Positions 24,105 through 32,778 of a DNA stretch of 32,778 nt are shown here, in pieces. This DNA is from Pseudomonadota bacterium (GTDB lineage: Bacteria; Pseudomonadota; Gammaproteobacteria; Burkholderiales; SG8-39), in assembly GCA_027624175.1 (NCBI GenBank), contig JAQBXT010000023.1:1-32778 (forward strand), in the 5' to 3' direction. How positions within the stretch are numbered: the stretch's first letter is position 1; every line of letters begins with the position of its first letter. The translations under genes and the position numbers were made by a program. The notes under the pieces were generated by a model. That model was not told the DNA's origin, did not search any database, and worked only from the letters and a program-made list of their open reading frames with translations.

Positions 24105-25126
24105 GCGCAGACCTCCTTGTGCACGCGCAGCAGCGCAGGGACGGTTTCAGGGTCGCGCCGGCCGAATCCGCATTCGGTGGCGACATCGAATTCCTTCACA
24201 TGGCCCTCGGCAGTGGCGATGCGCTTGCGCGTGCCCGCGCTGCCATCGGTGTAGTGCACCAGGCCGAGGATCAGCCGGGTCGCGGCGGGCAGGGCAAGTT
24301 GCTTCAGCGGGGCAAAGAACGCGTCGTCATTCCGATCGCGCGGCACCGGCATGTGCATGAACTCCACCGGCCGCGGCGACGCGGCGCAGATGCCGTTGGC
24401 GAAGGCCACGCAGATCCCGAGATCCTTCGGTTCGACGATGTGCTTGTGCCCCGGGTCGCCGTAGCACAGGTGGATGCCGAGCTCGACCCCCTTTCCGACC
24501 AGCCCGCAGAGGCGCGCGACGCGCTCGATCGAGCCTTCCACCGCGTCCGCATAGTGCAGTTTCGGCCCGCCGTCGGCGCCGATGACCTCGTAGCAGACAT
24601 CCCACTGGATCGACAGCCGATCGGCCGGGATGGCTTTCTGCAGGCGCTCGAGATCGCGCTGCATGGCGCGCTCGACCGGCCCCTCCATGGCGGCGCGGGA
24701 GTCGGCGACGATGAAGCCGCCAAGCAGCGCGACCGCCGTTGGTACGCAGACCTGAAAGCGCGTGCCGGCCGGGATTTTGCCGGCGTCGGCCAGGCGTTTG
24801 AATATGGCGTAGGAGGCGATCGCCTCGTCGGCATAGCCCAGGGCGGGCAGCTCGAGGCGCGCCGCATCGACCCCCGGCTTGGGGCGGTAGAACGGTCTCT
24901 TTACCGTGTCCTTGAAGCCCGGCAGTGTCTGCATCACTTCTTCAACAAAAAGATCAGGAACCGACTCGAAGGTCTTGTTTTGCCAACGAATCCAGTACCC
25001 GCGCCCGCCGGTTTCCCCGTCCGGGATGCGGGGGCAGCAGTCGCCGAGGATCTCCGCCACGGTAGAAAAGCAGGTCTCCGCATCCTTCAGGCCGAGGCTG
25101 CCGATCAGGTGTGCTTTGCGGCTCAT
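24101..25126 (-). CDS. MetE-like (cobalamin-independent methionine synthase superfamily) protein, copy 2
   Basis: A 341-residue paralogue of the following gene, colinear over its whole length. Shared blocks include RIPDGETGGRGYWIRWQNKT, IHLCYGDPGHKHIVEPKDLG, FMHMPVPRDRNDDAFFAPLK and ATECGFGRRDP, so the candidate zinc ligands are kept in both. Overall divergence is large, arguing for an old duplication and distinct substrates or a heteromer rather than redundancy. It starts 24 nt after the hutF stop and ends in a 4-nt overlap with copy 1. Reaction unknown; a thiol-directed methyl or acyl-fragment transferase is the family-based guess. Confidence 0.75.
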   Translation of the reverse strand: MSRKAHLIGSLGLKDAETCFSTVAEILGDCCPRIPDGETGGRGYWIRWQNKTFESVPDLFVEEVMQTLPGFKDTVKRPFYRPKPGVDAARLELPALGYADEAIASYAIFKRLADAGKIPAGTRFQVCVPTAVALLGGFIVADSRAAMEGPVERAMQRDLERLQKAIPADRLSIQWDVCYEVIGADGGPKLHYADAVEGSIERVARLCGLVGKGVELGIHLCYGDPGHKHIVEPKDLGICVAFANGICAASPRPVEFMHMPVPRDRNDDAFFAPLKQLALPAATRLILGLVHYTDGSAGTRKRIATAEGHVKEFDVATECGFGRRDPETVPALLRVHKEVCA

Positions 25127-25150
25127 CGGAGGGCGGTTCCTATCTGAGGA

Positions 25151-26515
25151 TCAGTTGGCATTGTGAAGCAACTCGGCCAGCGCTTTCTTGTACGAAACGG
25201 TCGCCATTTCCTCCCCCGCGTGGCGGCCGCCACGCACCGGCCATGCACCGCCCACCATGACGTCGCGCACCAGGCCGGTGGCGCCTGAAAAAATCAGCGC
25301 ATTGGCGATCGCGTCGCCGGATTTTCCGGCCAGGTCGGGTTGCCCGGCATCCAGCACCACGAGGTCGGCGCGCAGGCCGGGGGCAATCGCGCCCATGCGC
25401 CGGCCCAGTACCCGGCCCCCGGCCGCGGCTTCCAGCCACAGCGTGGTGCCGACCGCCGGCGTGCGCGCACCGACCACCAGATTGCGCCGCCGCGCCACCA
25501 GGCGTTGCACGTATTCCAGCGAGCGCAGTTCTTCGACCGGATCGCGCGACACATGACTGTCGCCGCCGATGCCGTAGCGCCCGCCCGCAGCGCGGTAGGC
25601 GAGCAGGGGAAATATGCCGTCGCCGAGATTTCCCTCGGTCGTCGGGCAAAGTCCGACGGTGGCGCCGCTCTTCGCCAGCGCCGAAGTTTCCCCGGGGGTC
25701 AGGTGCGTGGCGTGCACCAGGCACCAGCGGACGTCCGGGCTTGCGTTCTCCAGCAGCCATTCCACCGGGCGCCTGCCCAGCGCGGAGATGCAGTCTTCGA
25801 CTTCCTTCGTCTGTTCGGCGGCATGGATGTGGATGGGCGTTGCCGCGGGCAGCGAGGACACGAGTTCCCTGAGCGCGGCGGGATCGACGGCCCGCAGCGA
25901 GTGCGGCGCGACGCCCGCCACTACATCCGGCGATAACAGTTCCGCCACGCTTTCCAGCAGGCGGAGGACGAATTCCGGGCTGGAATCGAAGCGCGCCTGC
26001 CGGGGCTGCAACGGCTGGCGGCCGAAATTCGCCCAGCGGTACAGGGAGGGCAGCAGCGTGATCGCGATTCCCGCTTCAATCGCCGCGGCGTGGTGCCGGC
26101 GCAGCATTTCCGCACTGTCGGCATAGGGCTTGCCGCCGGGCTCGTTATGCACATAGTGGAATTCGCCGACGGCGGTATACCCGTGCTTGAGCATCTCTAT
26201 ATAGAGGTGGCGCGCGACCGCCTGCGCCTGCGCGGGGTTCATCCGCTGCAGGAACCGGTACATCAGTTCCCGCCACGACCAGAAGTCGTCGTCGGGCGCG
26301 GCGCGCACTTCGGTGAGGCCGGCCATCGCGCGCTGGAAGGCATGCGAGTGCAGGTTCGCCATGCCCGGCAGGACCGGGCCCGCCAGCGCTTCGCTGCCCT
26401 CGGCGCTGGCGCCGTGCGTTACCGAGGCGAAGTCGCCGGAGGAATCGACTTCGATGCGCACGTCGTTGGCCCAGCCTTCGGGCAGCAGCGCTTCGCGCGC
26501 GAACCACGTTCTCAT
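25151..26515 (-). CDS. hutF: Formimidoylglutamate deiminase
   Basis: A 454-residue amidohydrolase-superfamily enzyme converting N-formimidoyl-L-glutamate to N-formyl-L-glutamate plus ammonia, the fourth step of the five-step histidine route. Metal-site motifs are in place: [16 protein letters not shown] (first His pair), [21 protein letters not shown] and [12 protein letters not shown] with the catalytic Asp. The [10 protein letters not shown] segment and the length match HutF rather than guanine deaminase or AtzA-type relatives. Start ATG 26515 is 17 nt from the divergent hutI ATG. The two MetE-like genes follow on the same strand with short spacing, so they may be cotranscribed. Confidence 0.92.
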   Translation of the reverse strand: MRTWFAREALLPEGWANDVRIEVDSSGDFASVTHGASAEGSEALAGPVLPGMANLHSHAFQRAMAGLTEVRAAPDDDFWSWRELMYRFLQRMNPAQAQAVARHLYIEMLKHGYTAVGEFHYVHNEPGGKPYADSAEMLRRHHAAAIEAGIAITLLPSLYRWANFGRQPLQPRQARFDSSPEFVLRLLESVAELLSPDVVAGVAPHSLRAVDPAALRELVSSLPAATPIHIHAAEQTKEVEDCISALGRRPVEWLLENASPDVRWCLVHATHLTPGETSALAKSGATVGLCPTTEGNLGDGIFPLLAYRAAGGRYGIGGDSHVSRDPVEELRSLEYVQRLVARRRNLVVGARTPAVGTTLWLEAAAGGRVLGRRMGAIAPGLRADLVVLDAGQPDLAGKSGDAIANALIFSGATGLVRDVMVGGAWPVRGGRHAGEEMATVSYKKALAELLHNAN

Positions 26516-26532
26516 GCCGATATCATAGCGGG

Positions 26533-27738
26533 ATGGATGACGCGCTCTGGCTGAACGCGAATCTCGCCACCATGGCGGGCGCCGCGCCCTACGGCGCGCT
26601 GCGCGATGGCGCCATCGCGGTGAAGGATGGCCGCATCGCCTGGGTGGGCCCGCGCAAGGAATGCCGGCGCAAGGCGGTGCGCGAGCACGATGCGCGCGGC
26701 GCCTGGATCACGCCCGGGCTGGTGGACTGCCACACGCACCTCGTCTACGCCGGCAACCGCGCCGCGGAATTCGAATCGCGCCTTCAGGGGGCTAGCTACG
26801 AAGACATCGCCCGCGCCGGCGGCGGCATCGTCTCGACGGTCCGGAATACGCGAGCCGCGGCCGAAGACGATCTCGTGGCGTCGGCGCAGGCGCGGCTGCG
26901 CCAGTGGCTGGCCGAAGGCGTTGCGGTCGTCGAAGTGAAATCGGGCTACGGCCTGGACCGCGATACCGAATTGAAAATGCTGCGCGCGGCGCGGCGGCTT
27001 GAAGGCCTCACCGTGAAGACCAGTTTTCTGGGCGCGCATGCCTTGCCGCCCGAGTACCAGGGCCGGGCTGATGCCTACGTGGATTTTGTCTGCAACGAGG
27101 TGATGCCGCTGGCGCAGGCCGATGCGGTGGATGCCTTCTGCGAAGGCATCGGATTCGATGCGGCCCAAACGCAGCGGGTTTTTGAAGCCGCGCGAAAACT
27201 CAAAGTCCCGGTCAAGCTGCATGCCGACCAGCTGTCCGACCTTGGCGGCGCGGCACTGGCGGCACGCCATGGCGCCCTTTCGGCGGATCACCTCGAATAC
27301 ACCAGCGAGGAGGGCGTTCGCGCCATGGCGGCGGCAGGGACGGTGGCCGTGCTGCTGCCGGGGGCGTTCTACTTCCTGCGCGAGAAGCAAATGCCGCCGG
27401 TAGCGGCGCTTCGGCGCCACGGCGTTCCGATCGCATTGGCCACCGACCACAATCCGGGATCTTCGCCGCTGAGCTCGTTGCTCCTGGCGATGAACATGGC
27501 CTGCACCCTGTTTCGCCTGACGCCGGAGGAGGCGCTTGCCGGGGTCACGCGCCATGGGGCGCGGGCGCTTGGCCTGGAGGCAAGTCATGGCACGCTGGAA
27601 GCCGGCAAGCAGGCCGATTTCGCGTTGTGGCAGGTGCACTCGCCCGCCGAGCTCGCCTACGCGGTCGGCGCCAACCCTAGCGTGGGGGCGGTGCGCGCCG
27701 GGGCGCCGCGCGCAGGAACTCTTCCAGCAGCGCCCTGA
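26533..27738 (+). CDS. hutI: Imidazolonepropionase
   Basis: A 401-residue amidohydrolase that opens 4-imidazolone-5-propanoate to N-formimidoylglutamate, the third step of histidine degradation. Signatures: [58 protein letters not shown] and [20 protein letters not shown]. The catalytic domain ends near VGAVRAG; the last dozen residues ([11 protein letters not shown]) look like non-conserved run-on translated from the opposite-strand end of hutG, giving a 62-nt convergent overlap. It is divergent from hutF with only 17 nt between the starts, so the two promoters must overlap each other or the genes. Confidence 0.95.
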   Translation: MDDALWLNANLATMAGAAPYGALRDGAIAVKDGRIAWVGPRKECRRKAVREHDARGAWITPGLVDCHTHLVYAGNRAAEFESRLQGASYEDIARAGGGIVSTVRNTRAAAEDDLVASAQARLRQWLAEGVAVVEVKSGYGLDRDTELKMLRAARRLEGLTVKTSFLGAHALPPEYQGRADAYVDFVCNEVMPLAQADAVDAFCEGIGFDAAQTQRVFEAARKLKVPVKLHADQLSDLGGAALAARHGALSADHLEYTSEEGVRAMAAAGTVAVLLPGAFYFLREKQMPPVAALRRHGVPIALATDHNPGSSPLSSLLLAMNMACTLFRLTPEEALAGVTRHGARALGLEASHGTLEAGKQADFALWQVHSPAELAYAVGANPSVGAVRAGAPRAGTLPAAP

Positions 27739-28474
27739 GCCGGGGCCGCACGCGCGCCGCCAGGTCTTCCCGAAACGCGTAGGGCGGTTCCTCCTCCATA
27801 TAGGTTGCCTCCGACAGCTCGAGCTGGACGGCGTGGACGTTGTTTGCCGGATCGCCGTAACGCCGCGTGATGTAGCCGCCCTTGAATCGGCCGTTGAGCA
27901 CGGCGCTGAAGCCTTTCACTGTTTCGACCAGCCGCTCGCCCATGCCGGGGGCGCAGGATTTTCCACCGGCGGTGCCGAGGTTGAAGTCGGTCAGGCGGCC
28001 GTCGAAGAAGCGCGGCACCACCGAGAAAATGGAATGCGCGTCCCACAGCAGCGCGGTGCCGTGCTCGGCCCGGATCGCCTCGAGCGCACCGGCGAGCTTC
28101 TGGTGGTAGGGCTGCCAGTAGGTTTCCACCCGCTGCCGGATTTCCTCCTCCGCCGGCGGCGCCGCGAGATAGACCGGCACCTTGAAGAAGGTATCGACCG
28201 GCACTAGGGCGGTGGTGTCCATGCCCGGATACAGGCTCCCGCCGTCGGGCGACCGGTTCAGGTCGATGACGTAGCGCGAATGGGTCGCCGCCAGCACCGA
28301 GGCGCCGAGCTCGTCGAGAAAATCGTACAGCTTTTCCAGGTGCCAGTCGGTATCGGGGAGCCGCCGCGCGGCCGGCGTCATGCGCGCCAGCAGCGGCTCG
28401 GGAATGTGCGTCCCGCTGTGCGGCAGCGACACCAGCAGCGGCGTGCGTCCGGCGCGAAATCGGTGCAACTGCAT
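27677..28474 (-). CDS. hutG: N-formylglutamate amidohydrolase
   Basis: A 265-residue enzyme of the N-formylglutamate deformylase family, hydrolysing N-formyl-L-glutamate to glutamate and formate, the fifth step of this histidine route. Characteristic blocks: [70 protein letters not shown] and [23 protein letters not shown] 28474 is chosen because the protein family starts here (MQLHRFRAG); an upstream in-frame GTG/ATG region overlaps the hutC operator and start. Its last 20 codons overlap the hutI 3' end. It is divergent from hutC across a 49-nt gap that holds a HutC-like operator. Confidence 0.93.
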   Translation of the reverse strand: MQLHRFRAGRTPLLVSLPHSGTHIPEPLLARMTPAARRLPDTDWHLEKLYDFLDELGASVLAATHSRYVIDLNRSPDGGSLYPGMDTTALVPVDTFFKVPVYLAAPPAEEEIRQRVETYWQPYHQKLAGALEAIRAEHGTALLWDAHSIFSVVPRFFDGRLTDFNLGTAGGKSCAPGMGERLVETVKGFSAVLNGRFKGGYITRRYGDPANNVHAVQLELSEATYMEEEPPYAFREDLAARVRPRLRALLEEFLRAAPRRAPPPR

Positions 28475-28506
28475 GGGCCGTCCATCATAGCCGAAGCGTC
28501 GGCCTA

Positions 28507-28518
28507 TGGTATATACAA
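28507..28518. promoter_or_regulatory. Putative HutC operator between hutG and hutC
   Basis: TGGTATATACAA is an almost perfect inverted repeat (one mismatch from TTGTAT-ATACAA). It lies 5 nt before the hutC ATG and within the 49-nt gap between the divergent hutG and hutC starts. HutC repressors bind TGTATA-TACA-type palindromes and are released by urocanate. I infer autoregulation of hutC together with control of hutG. Confidence 0.65.
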
Positions 28519-28523
28519 GCGCC

Positions 28524-29225
28524 ATGGCGTCGCCGCACTACGCGAAGATCAAGACCTTCGTCAAGCAACGGATCTCGGCCGGCCGCTGGCTGCCCGGACA
28601 CCTGATCCCGTCGGAGAACGAGCTCACGCGGCAATTCAAGGTGAGCCGCATGACGGTCAACCGCGCGTTGCGCGAACTTTCGAGCGAGGGCTTCCTGCAC
28701 CGGGTGCAGGGCCTGGGAACCTTCGTCGCCGAGCTGACCCCGGTGTCTTCGCTATTGAAGATCCGCGATATCCGCGAGGAGATCGCCGAGCGCGGCCACC
28801 GCCACCGCGCGATGGTCAAGTTCGCGCTCGAGGAGCCGGTCACGCGCGAAGTCGCCGCGCTGCTCGAGGTCGAACCGCGCAGCACGGTGTTTCGCACGGT
28901 CCTGGTGCACTATGAAAACGGCGTGCCCGTGCAGTTGGAGGACCGTTTCGTCAATCCAGCGTTCGCACCGGACCTCTTGAAGATCGATTTCACGCGCGAG
29001 ACGCCGTCGCATTACCTGTTTCGGGTGGCGCCGCTGGCCGAGGCCGAGCAGGTCGTGGAAGCTTGCGCACCCGACGCGTTTGCGCGGCGCCTGCTCCGAA
29101 TCGGCGCGCAGGAACCCTGCCTGATCGTGCGCCGTCGCACCTGGGGCCGCAGCGGGGTGGTTGCCTATGCGGTGCTGACGCATCCCGGTTCGCGCTACCG
29201 GTTGATGGGGAGATTCAAGCCATGA
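28524..29225 (+). CDS. hutC: Histidine utilization repressor (GntR family, HutC subfamily)
   Basis: A 233-residue transcription factor. Residues 1-75 form the GntR winged helix (IPSENELTRQFKVSRMTVNR, then ALRELSSEGFLHRVQGLGTF). Residues about 90-230 are the UTRA/chorismate-lyase-like ligand domain (REEIAERGHRHRAMV, LEDRFVNPAFAPDLL, RRRTWGRSGVVAYAVLTHPG and RYRLMGRF). The HutC subfamily responds to urocanate. ATG 28524 is preferred over the ATG-like codon 18 nt upstream because MASPHYAKIK starts the family and the upstream stretch contains the operator. Its stop overlaps the next gene's ATG (ATGA), so the regulator is cotranscribed with the oxidoreductase and CoA-transferase genes. Confidence 0.93.
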   Translation: MASPHYAKIKTFVKQRISAGRWLPGHLIPSENELTRQFKVSRMTVNRALRELSSEGFLHRVQGLGTFVAELTPVSSLLKIRDIREEIAERGHRHRAMVKFALEEPVTREVAALLEVEPRSTVFRTVLVHYENGVPVQLEDRFVNPAFAPDLLKIDFTRETPSHYLFRVAPLAEAEQVVEACAPDAFARRLLRIGAQEPCLIVRRRTWGRSGVVAYAVLTHPGSRYRLMGRFKP

Positions 29226-30192
29226 AGGCCTGGCGCTGCACCAGCACCGGCGGGCCGCAGGCGATGGCGCTGGCGGAGGCCGAAGCGCCCGTCCCGGGGG
29301 CGGGCGAGGTGCTGGTTCGCGTGGGCGCGGGGGCGTTGAATTTCTCCGACCTGCTGATGCTGCGCGGGGCGTACCAGGTGCGCCCGCCCGTGCCTTTCAT
29401 TCCCGGGCAGGAGATCGCTGGCACCGTGGCGGCCGATGCCACGCGCTTTCGCCGGGGCGATCGCGTCGCCTGCAAAGTGCTTTGGGGTGGATTTGCGGAG
29501 CTGGCCGTCGCGCGCGAAGACATGCTGGTCCGCCTGCCCGACGATGTTCCGCTGGCCGAAGGCGCCTCCCTGCCGGTGATCTGGCCTACGGCGTGGATTG
29601 CGCTCCACGATCGCGCGCGCCTGCAAAAGGGCGAGACTATCCTCGTGCCGCCGCCGGTGGCGTGGGCGCGGCGGCGGTGCAACTCGCGTGCGCGGCGGGG
29701 GCGCGTGTTTTCGCAACCGCGGGCGGAGCGGACAAGCTCGCGCTTTGCCGCGAGCTGGGCGCGGAAGAGGCTTTCGACTACCGCGCGGGGCCGTGGCTGG
29801 AGCCGTTTCTCGAGCGCACCGGCGGTCGCGGCGCCGACGTGGTGTTCGATCCGGTCGGCGGAGAAACTACCGGGTTGAGCGTCAAGGCGCTCGCCCGCAA
29901 CGGACGCCTGCTGATCGTGGGATTTTCCGGCGGCGAGATACAGGCGATCAAGGCCAAAAGCTTGCTGCTGAAGAATGCCTCGGCGCTGGGCGTGTACTGG
30001 AGCCACGACACCGATGGCGCGCTGGTGGAGCGGTCCATCGCCGAAGTCCTTTCCCTGCGCGCAGCGGGAAAGGTCCGCCTCCTCGTCGGCTGGCGTTATG
30101 CGTTTGCCGAGCTGCCGCGCGCGCTGGAGGACCTGGCGGCGCGGCGAACCACGGGGAAAAGCGTGATCCTGATGGAAGGAGGAGAGACATGA
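29222..30192 (+). pseudogene. Zinc-type quinone oxidoreductase (MDR family), frameshifted
   Basis: From ATG 29222 (overlapping the hutC stop) the frame encodes the N-terminal half of an NADPH:quinone oxidoreductase-type MDR protein: MKAWRCTSTGGPQAMALAEA, AGALNFSDLLMLRGAYQV and PFIPGQEIAGTVA, to KGETILV. At 29,645-29,660, in a GC-rich CCGCCGCCGG run, the frame shifts by a net loss of one base (or the equivalent modulo three). The second half then continues in another frame: AAAGGVGAAAVQLACAAGAR (nucleotide-binding loop), AEEAFDYRAG, GADVVFDPVGGE and a normal end at TGA 30190-30192. The intact gene would give about 320 residues. The single lesion inside a repetitive GC tract is equally compatible with a sequencing indel. 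Confidence 0.8.
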
Positions 30193-31379
30193 GCGAGTCG
30201 CCGTTGGCGGGTCTGCGGGTGCTCGACCTGTCGCGCGTCCTGTCGGGACCGTACTGCACCGCGCTGCTGGCGGACCTCGGGGCGGAAGTGATCAAGATCG
30301 AAACCCCGGGGCGCGGCGACGATGCGCGGCATTTCGGGCCTTTCACCGGGGGCGCCAGCGTGTATTTCGCGCTCATCAACCGCAACAAGAAAAGCGTGGC
30401 GCTCAACCTGAAGGACCCGGCGGCGAGGGAGATCGTGTGCCGGCTGGCCGAACAATCCGACGTGGTGGTGGAGAACTTCCGCCCCGGCGTGGCGGCGCGC
30501 CTGGGCATCGATTACGAATCGCTTTCGCGGCGCAATGCGCGCCTGGTGTACCTGTCGATCACGGGATTCGGCCAGCAGGGTCCGCACGCGGGCTGGGCGG
30601 CCTACGACCTGATCATCCAGGCCATGTCCGGCCTCATGAGCGTCACCGGCGACCCGCAAGGCCCGCCCACTGCGCTTGGCGAATCGATCGGCGACCTGTG
30701 GACCGGCTTGATGGGATCCTGGGCGATATTGGCGGCGCTGCAGGCGAGGGCTCGCACCGGATCGGGCGAGCGCATCGACCTGGGCATGTTCGATTCGTTG
30801 CTGTCGATGCAGATGACCGGCCTCGCGAACCTGCTGGCGAGCGGAAAGGCGCCGCCTCGCGTCGGCAACCGCCACCCGGTGACCACGCCGGTGAACACCT
30901 ATCGTTGTCGCGACGGGCTGGTCGCGCTGGTGGTGACCAGCGACGCGCAGTTCAAGGCACTGTGCACGGTGATGGGCCGCGCCGAGCTGGCCGCGCAGGC
31001 GCGTTTCCTGAAAAATGCGGACCGCTTCGCCAACGAAGCGGCGCTGCGCGCGGCGATCGAGGAATGGAGCACTGCGCTCGCGGTGGACGAGGTGGTTGCG
31101 CGTTGCCACGCCGCGGAAATTCCCGCCGGACCGGTGTGGGATCTTGCGCAGGCGGCGACCAGCGCACAGGCCGCCGCGCGAGGACTGCTGCGTGCCGTGC
31201 CCCACCCGGCGATGGGAGAACTGAAAGTGGTGCCGCAGCCGGCCCGCTTTTCGCGCTCCGCCGCCGTGGAGCCGCGGCGCGAGCCGGCGCTGGGCGAACA
31301 CACGGACGAGGTGCTGGCCTCGCTCCTCGGCCTCAAGCCCGCGGAGATAGAAAAGTTGCGCGCCGGCGGCGCGCTTTAG
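30189..31379 (+). CDS. CaiB/BaiF-family (type III) CoA-transferase
   Basis: A 396-residue type III CoA-transferase that moves CoA between carboxylic acids through an Asp-bound intermediate. Family features: [20 protein letters not shown] at the N-terminus, [72 protein letters not shown] and the segment [13 protein letters not shown] carrying the expected catalytic Asp. Length is typical. Start ATG 30189 overlaps the oxidoreductase stop (ATGA). The 3' end overlaps the convergent hutH stop by 4 nt. The donor and acceptor cannot be told; the link to histidine metabolism is by position only. Confidence 0.9.
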   Translation: MSESPLAGLRVLDLSRVLSGPYCTALLADLGAEVIKIETPGRGDDARHFGPFTGGASVYFALINRNKKSVALNLKDPAAREIVCRLAEQSDVVVENFRPGVAARLGIDYESLSRRNARLVYLSITGFGQQGPHAGWAAYDLIIQAMSGLMSVTGDPQGPPTALGESIGDLWTGLMGSWAILAALQARARTGSGERIDLGMFDSLLSMQMTGLANLLASGKAPPRVGNRHPVTTPVNTYRCRDGLVALVVTSDAQFKALCTVMGRAELAAQARFLKNADRFANEAALRAAIEEWSTALAVDEVVARCHAAEIPAGPVWDLAQAATSAQAAARGLLRAVPHPAMGELKVVPQPARFSRSAAVEPRREPALGEHTDEVLASLLGLKPAEIEKLRAGGAL

Positions 31380-32778
31380 GAATTCGCGACGGCGCCTGCG
31401 GCTTGGCTCGATGGCAGCATTGCCGGCAGCCATCGATGAAACCGGCCGGCGCGAACCTGCTGCTTCGCCGCCTCGATATCGGGCGCGAAAAACCGGTCTT
31501 CGGCATAAAAGGGAACGGCGGCGCGAATGCCGGCGTGCACCTCGCGCAGCAGCGGAGAGGTGGCAAGGGGAGCCCGCAGATCGACGCCTTGCGCGGCGGA
31601 CAGCAGCTCTATGGCCACGATGGCCGCCGCATTTTCCGCCATCTCGCCCAGCCGCCGCGCCGCGTGGGTGGCCATGCTGACGAAGTCTTCCTGGTTGGCC
31701 GAGGTGGGAATGCTGTCCACGCTCGAGGGATGCGCGAGCGCCTTGTTTTCACTCGCCAGCGCGGCGGCGGTCACCTGCGCCATCATGAAGCCGGAGTTGA
31801 TGCCGCTTTCGCGCACCAGGAACGCGGGCAGCTGGCTCAAGCTCGCGTCGATCAGCATGGCGGTGCGCCGTTCGGACATCGAGCCGATCTCGGCGATGGC
31901 CACCGCCAGCGCATCGGCCGCGAGCCCCACCGGTTCGGCGTGGAAGTTGCCCCCCGACAGGAGTTCCCCGCTGTCGGCGAACACCAGCGGATTGTCCGAG
32001 GTGCCGTTGGCCTCGGTGAGGATCACTTGCGCCGCGTAGCGCATTTGCGCGAGGCAGGCGCCCATGACCTGCGGCTGGCAGCGCAGGCAGTAAGGGTCCT
32101 GCACGCGTTCGTCGCCGCTGCGATGCGATTCGCGAATCGCGCTGCCGGCGAGCAGGCGGCGGTAGCAGCCGGCGACTTCGCTTTGCGCCGCATGGCCGCG
32201 GGCGGCATGGATGCGCTCGTCGAACGGCGTGTCGCTCCCCGCGGCGGCATCGACCGATAGCGCGCCCGCGGCCACCGCGGCGGCGAATACGTCTTCGATG
32301 GCCCACAGGCCCGCAAGCGCAAGCGCGGTGGATACCTGCGTGCCGTTGATCAGCGCGATGCCTTCCTTCGGGCCCAGCACCAGGGGCGACATGCCCGCGG
32401 CGGCCAGCGCTTCTCGCGCGGGCAGGCGGCGTCCGTCGAATACCGCCTCGCCTTCTCCGCTCAGCACCGCCGTCAGATGCGCCAGCGGCGCGAGGTCGCC
32501 CGAAGCCCCCACCGAACCCTTGGCGGGGATGCACGGCAGCAACCCCTGGTGGTAGCAGGCGAGCAGGGTATCGATCACTTCGGGCCGGACGCCGGAATAG
32601 CCCTGCGCGAAGCTCGCCACCTTGAGCGCGAGGATCAGCCTGACCACTGCGTCGTCCAATAGCGGGCCGGTGCCCACGGCGTGGGAGAGGATGATATTGC
32701 GCTGCAGTTTCGCGAGCTGGTCGCGCGCGATGCGCATGCTGGCGAGCTTGCCGATGCCGGTGTTGACGCCGTAGACGG
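31376..32778 (-). CDS. hutH: Histidine ammonia-lyase, 5' end beyond the window
   Basis: The 3' part (about 467 codons) of histidase, which eliminates ammonia from L-histidine to give urocanate, the first step of the pathway. The self-processed MIO cofactor triad Ala-Ser-Gly is in [14 protein letters not shown]; other family blocks are [55 protein letters not shown] and [10 protein letters not shown]. The frame is open to the right edge and the last visible codons read [13 protein letters not shown], the usual region near residue 50-60, so only about 50 residues lie outside. TAA is at 31376-31378. hutU is not in the window and may lie beyond hutH. Confidence 0.95.
   Translation of the reverse strand, partial: VYGVNTGIGKLASMRIARDQLAKLQRNIILSHAVGTGPLLDDAVVRLILALKVASFAQGYSGVRPEVIDTLLACYHQGLLPCIPAKGSVGASGDLAPLAHLTAVLSGEGEAVFDGRRLPAREALAAAGMSPLVLGPKEGIALINGTQVSTALALAGLWAIEDVFAAAVAAGALSVDAAAGSDTPFDERIHAARGHAAQSEVAGCYRRLLAGSAIRESHRSGDERVQDPYCLRCQPQVMGACLAQMRYAAQVILTEANGTSDNPLVFADSGELLSGGNFHAEPVGLAADALAVAIAEIGSMSERRTAMLIDASLSQLPAFLVRESGINSGFMMAQVTAAALASENKALAHPSSVDSIPTSANQEDFVSMATHAARRLGEMAENAAAIVAIELLSAAQGVDLRAPLATSPLLREVHAGIRAAVPFYAEDRFFAPDIEAAKQQVRAGRFHRWLPAMLPSSQAAGAVANS

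Noticed and set aside
1-32778. tRNA, rRNA, CRISPR arrays, insertion sequences, integrase or attachment sites
   Set aside because: None recognised on reading both strands; the deletion junctions show no transposase or terminal repeats that I can see.

Overview
The window is high-GC DNA with short intergenic gaps, many overlapping ATGA/GTGA start-stop junctions and several TTG/GTG starts. Its gene content (Bug/TctC-type receptor, two TRAP transporters, CaiB/BaiF CoA-transferase, five-step hut genes) points to a betaproteobacterium, most likely of the Burkholderiales type. That is inference from gene content; there is no rRNA or other taxonomic marker here.

Layout: (1) 1-1,600 holds two damaged genes: a GlcG/HbpS-like gene with an in-frame TAG, and a Gfo/Idh/MocA oxidoreductase that looks like a deletion-fusion of two paralogues. 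(2) 1,590-8,130 holds a DUF1330 protein and, divergent from it, a tightly packed plus-strand run: QueG-like Fe-S protein, AMP-forming acyl-CoA ligase with an extra N-terminal HTH-like domain, FAD monooxygenase, Asp/Glu-racemase-fold enzyme lacking both usual catalytic cysteines, alpha/beta hydrolase and VOC protein. It reads as a catabolic operon for an unidentified (possibly aromatic) substrate. (3) 8,170-11,520, minus strand: small coiled-coil membrane protein, a Phd-type antitoxin/DUF6036 nucleotidyltransferase pair preceded by 9-nt repeats, a remnant joining the glgB 5' end to the treY 3' end, and glucokinase. (4) 11,600-16,350 is the most interesting part. A two-part AhpD/CMD-like redox protein carries an in-frame TGA exactly at the second cysteine of a CxxCxxxH site, with a perfect 7-bp hairpin 17 nt downstream: a strong candidate selenoprotein. 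Opposite it lies a PhnC/PhnD/PhnE/PhnE ABC transporter whose binding protein resembles the PhnD-like group usually named 'putative selenate ABC transporter' protein. A truncated TauD/TfdA gene separates them. (5) 16,400-23,090: a truncated Bug receptor and two complete consecutive TRAP systems, then a small unknown gene broken by TAG. (6) 23,088-32,778: two tandem MetE-like proteins downstream of hutF, then hutI, hutG, hutC and the 3' part of hutH (running off the right edge), with a frameshifted quinone oxidoreductase and a CaiB/BaiF CoA-transferase inserted between hutC and hutH. hutF and hutG indicate the five-step histidine route (formimidoylglutamate to formylglutamate to glutamate plus formate).

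The window has an unusual density of lesions: in-frame TAG at 319 and 22,963, a frameshift near 29,650, and deletion-type junctions near 810, 1,395, 9,945, 12,740 and 16,850. Either this genome is eroding or the assembly contains errors; read-level data would decide. No tRNA, rRNA, CRISPR array, insertion sequence or Sec machinery (selA, selB, selC, selD) was seen. No gene-free stretch exceeds 300 bases; the longest are 10,343-10,514 and 16,896-17,035, in which I see nothing beyond ribosome binding sites.
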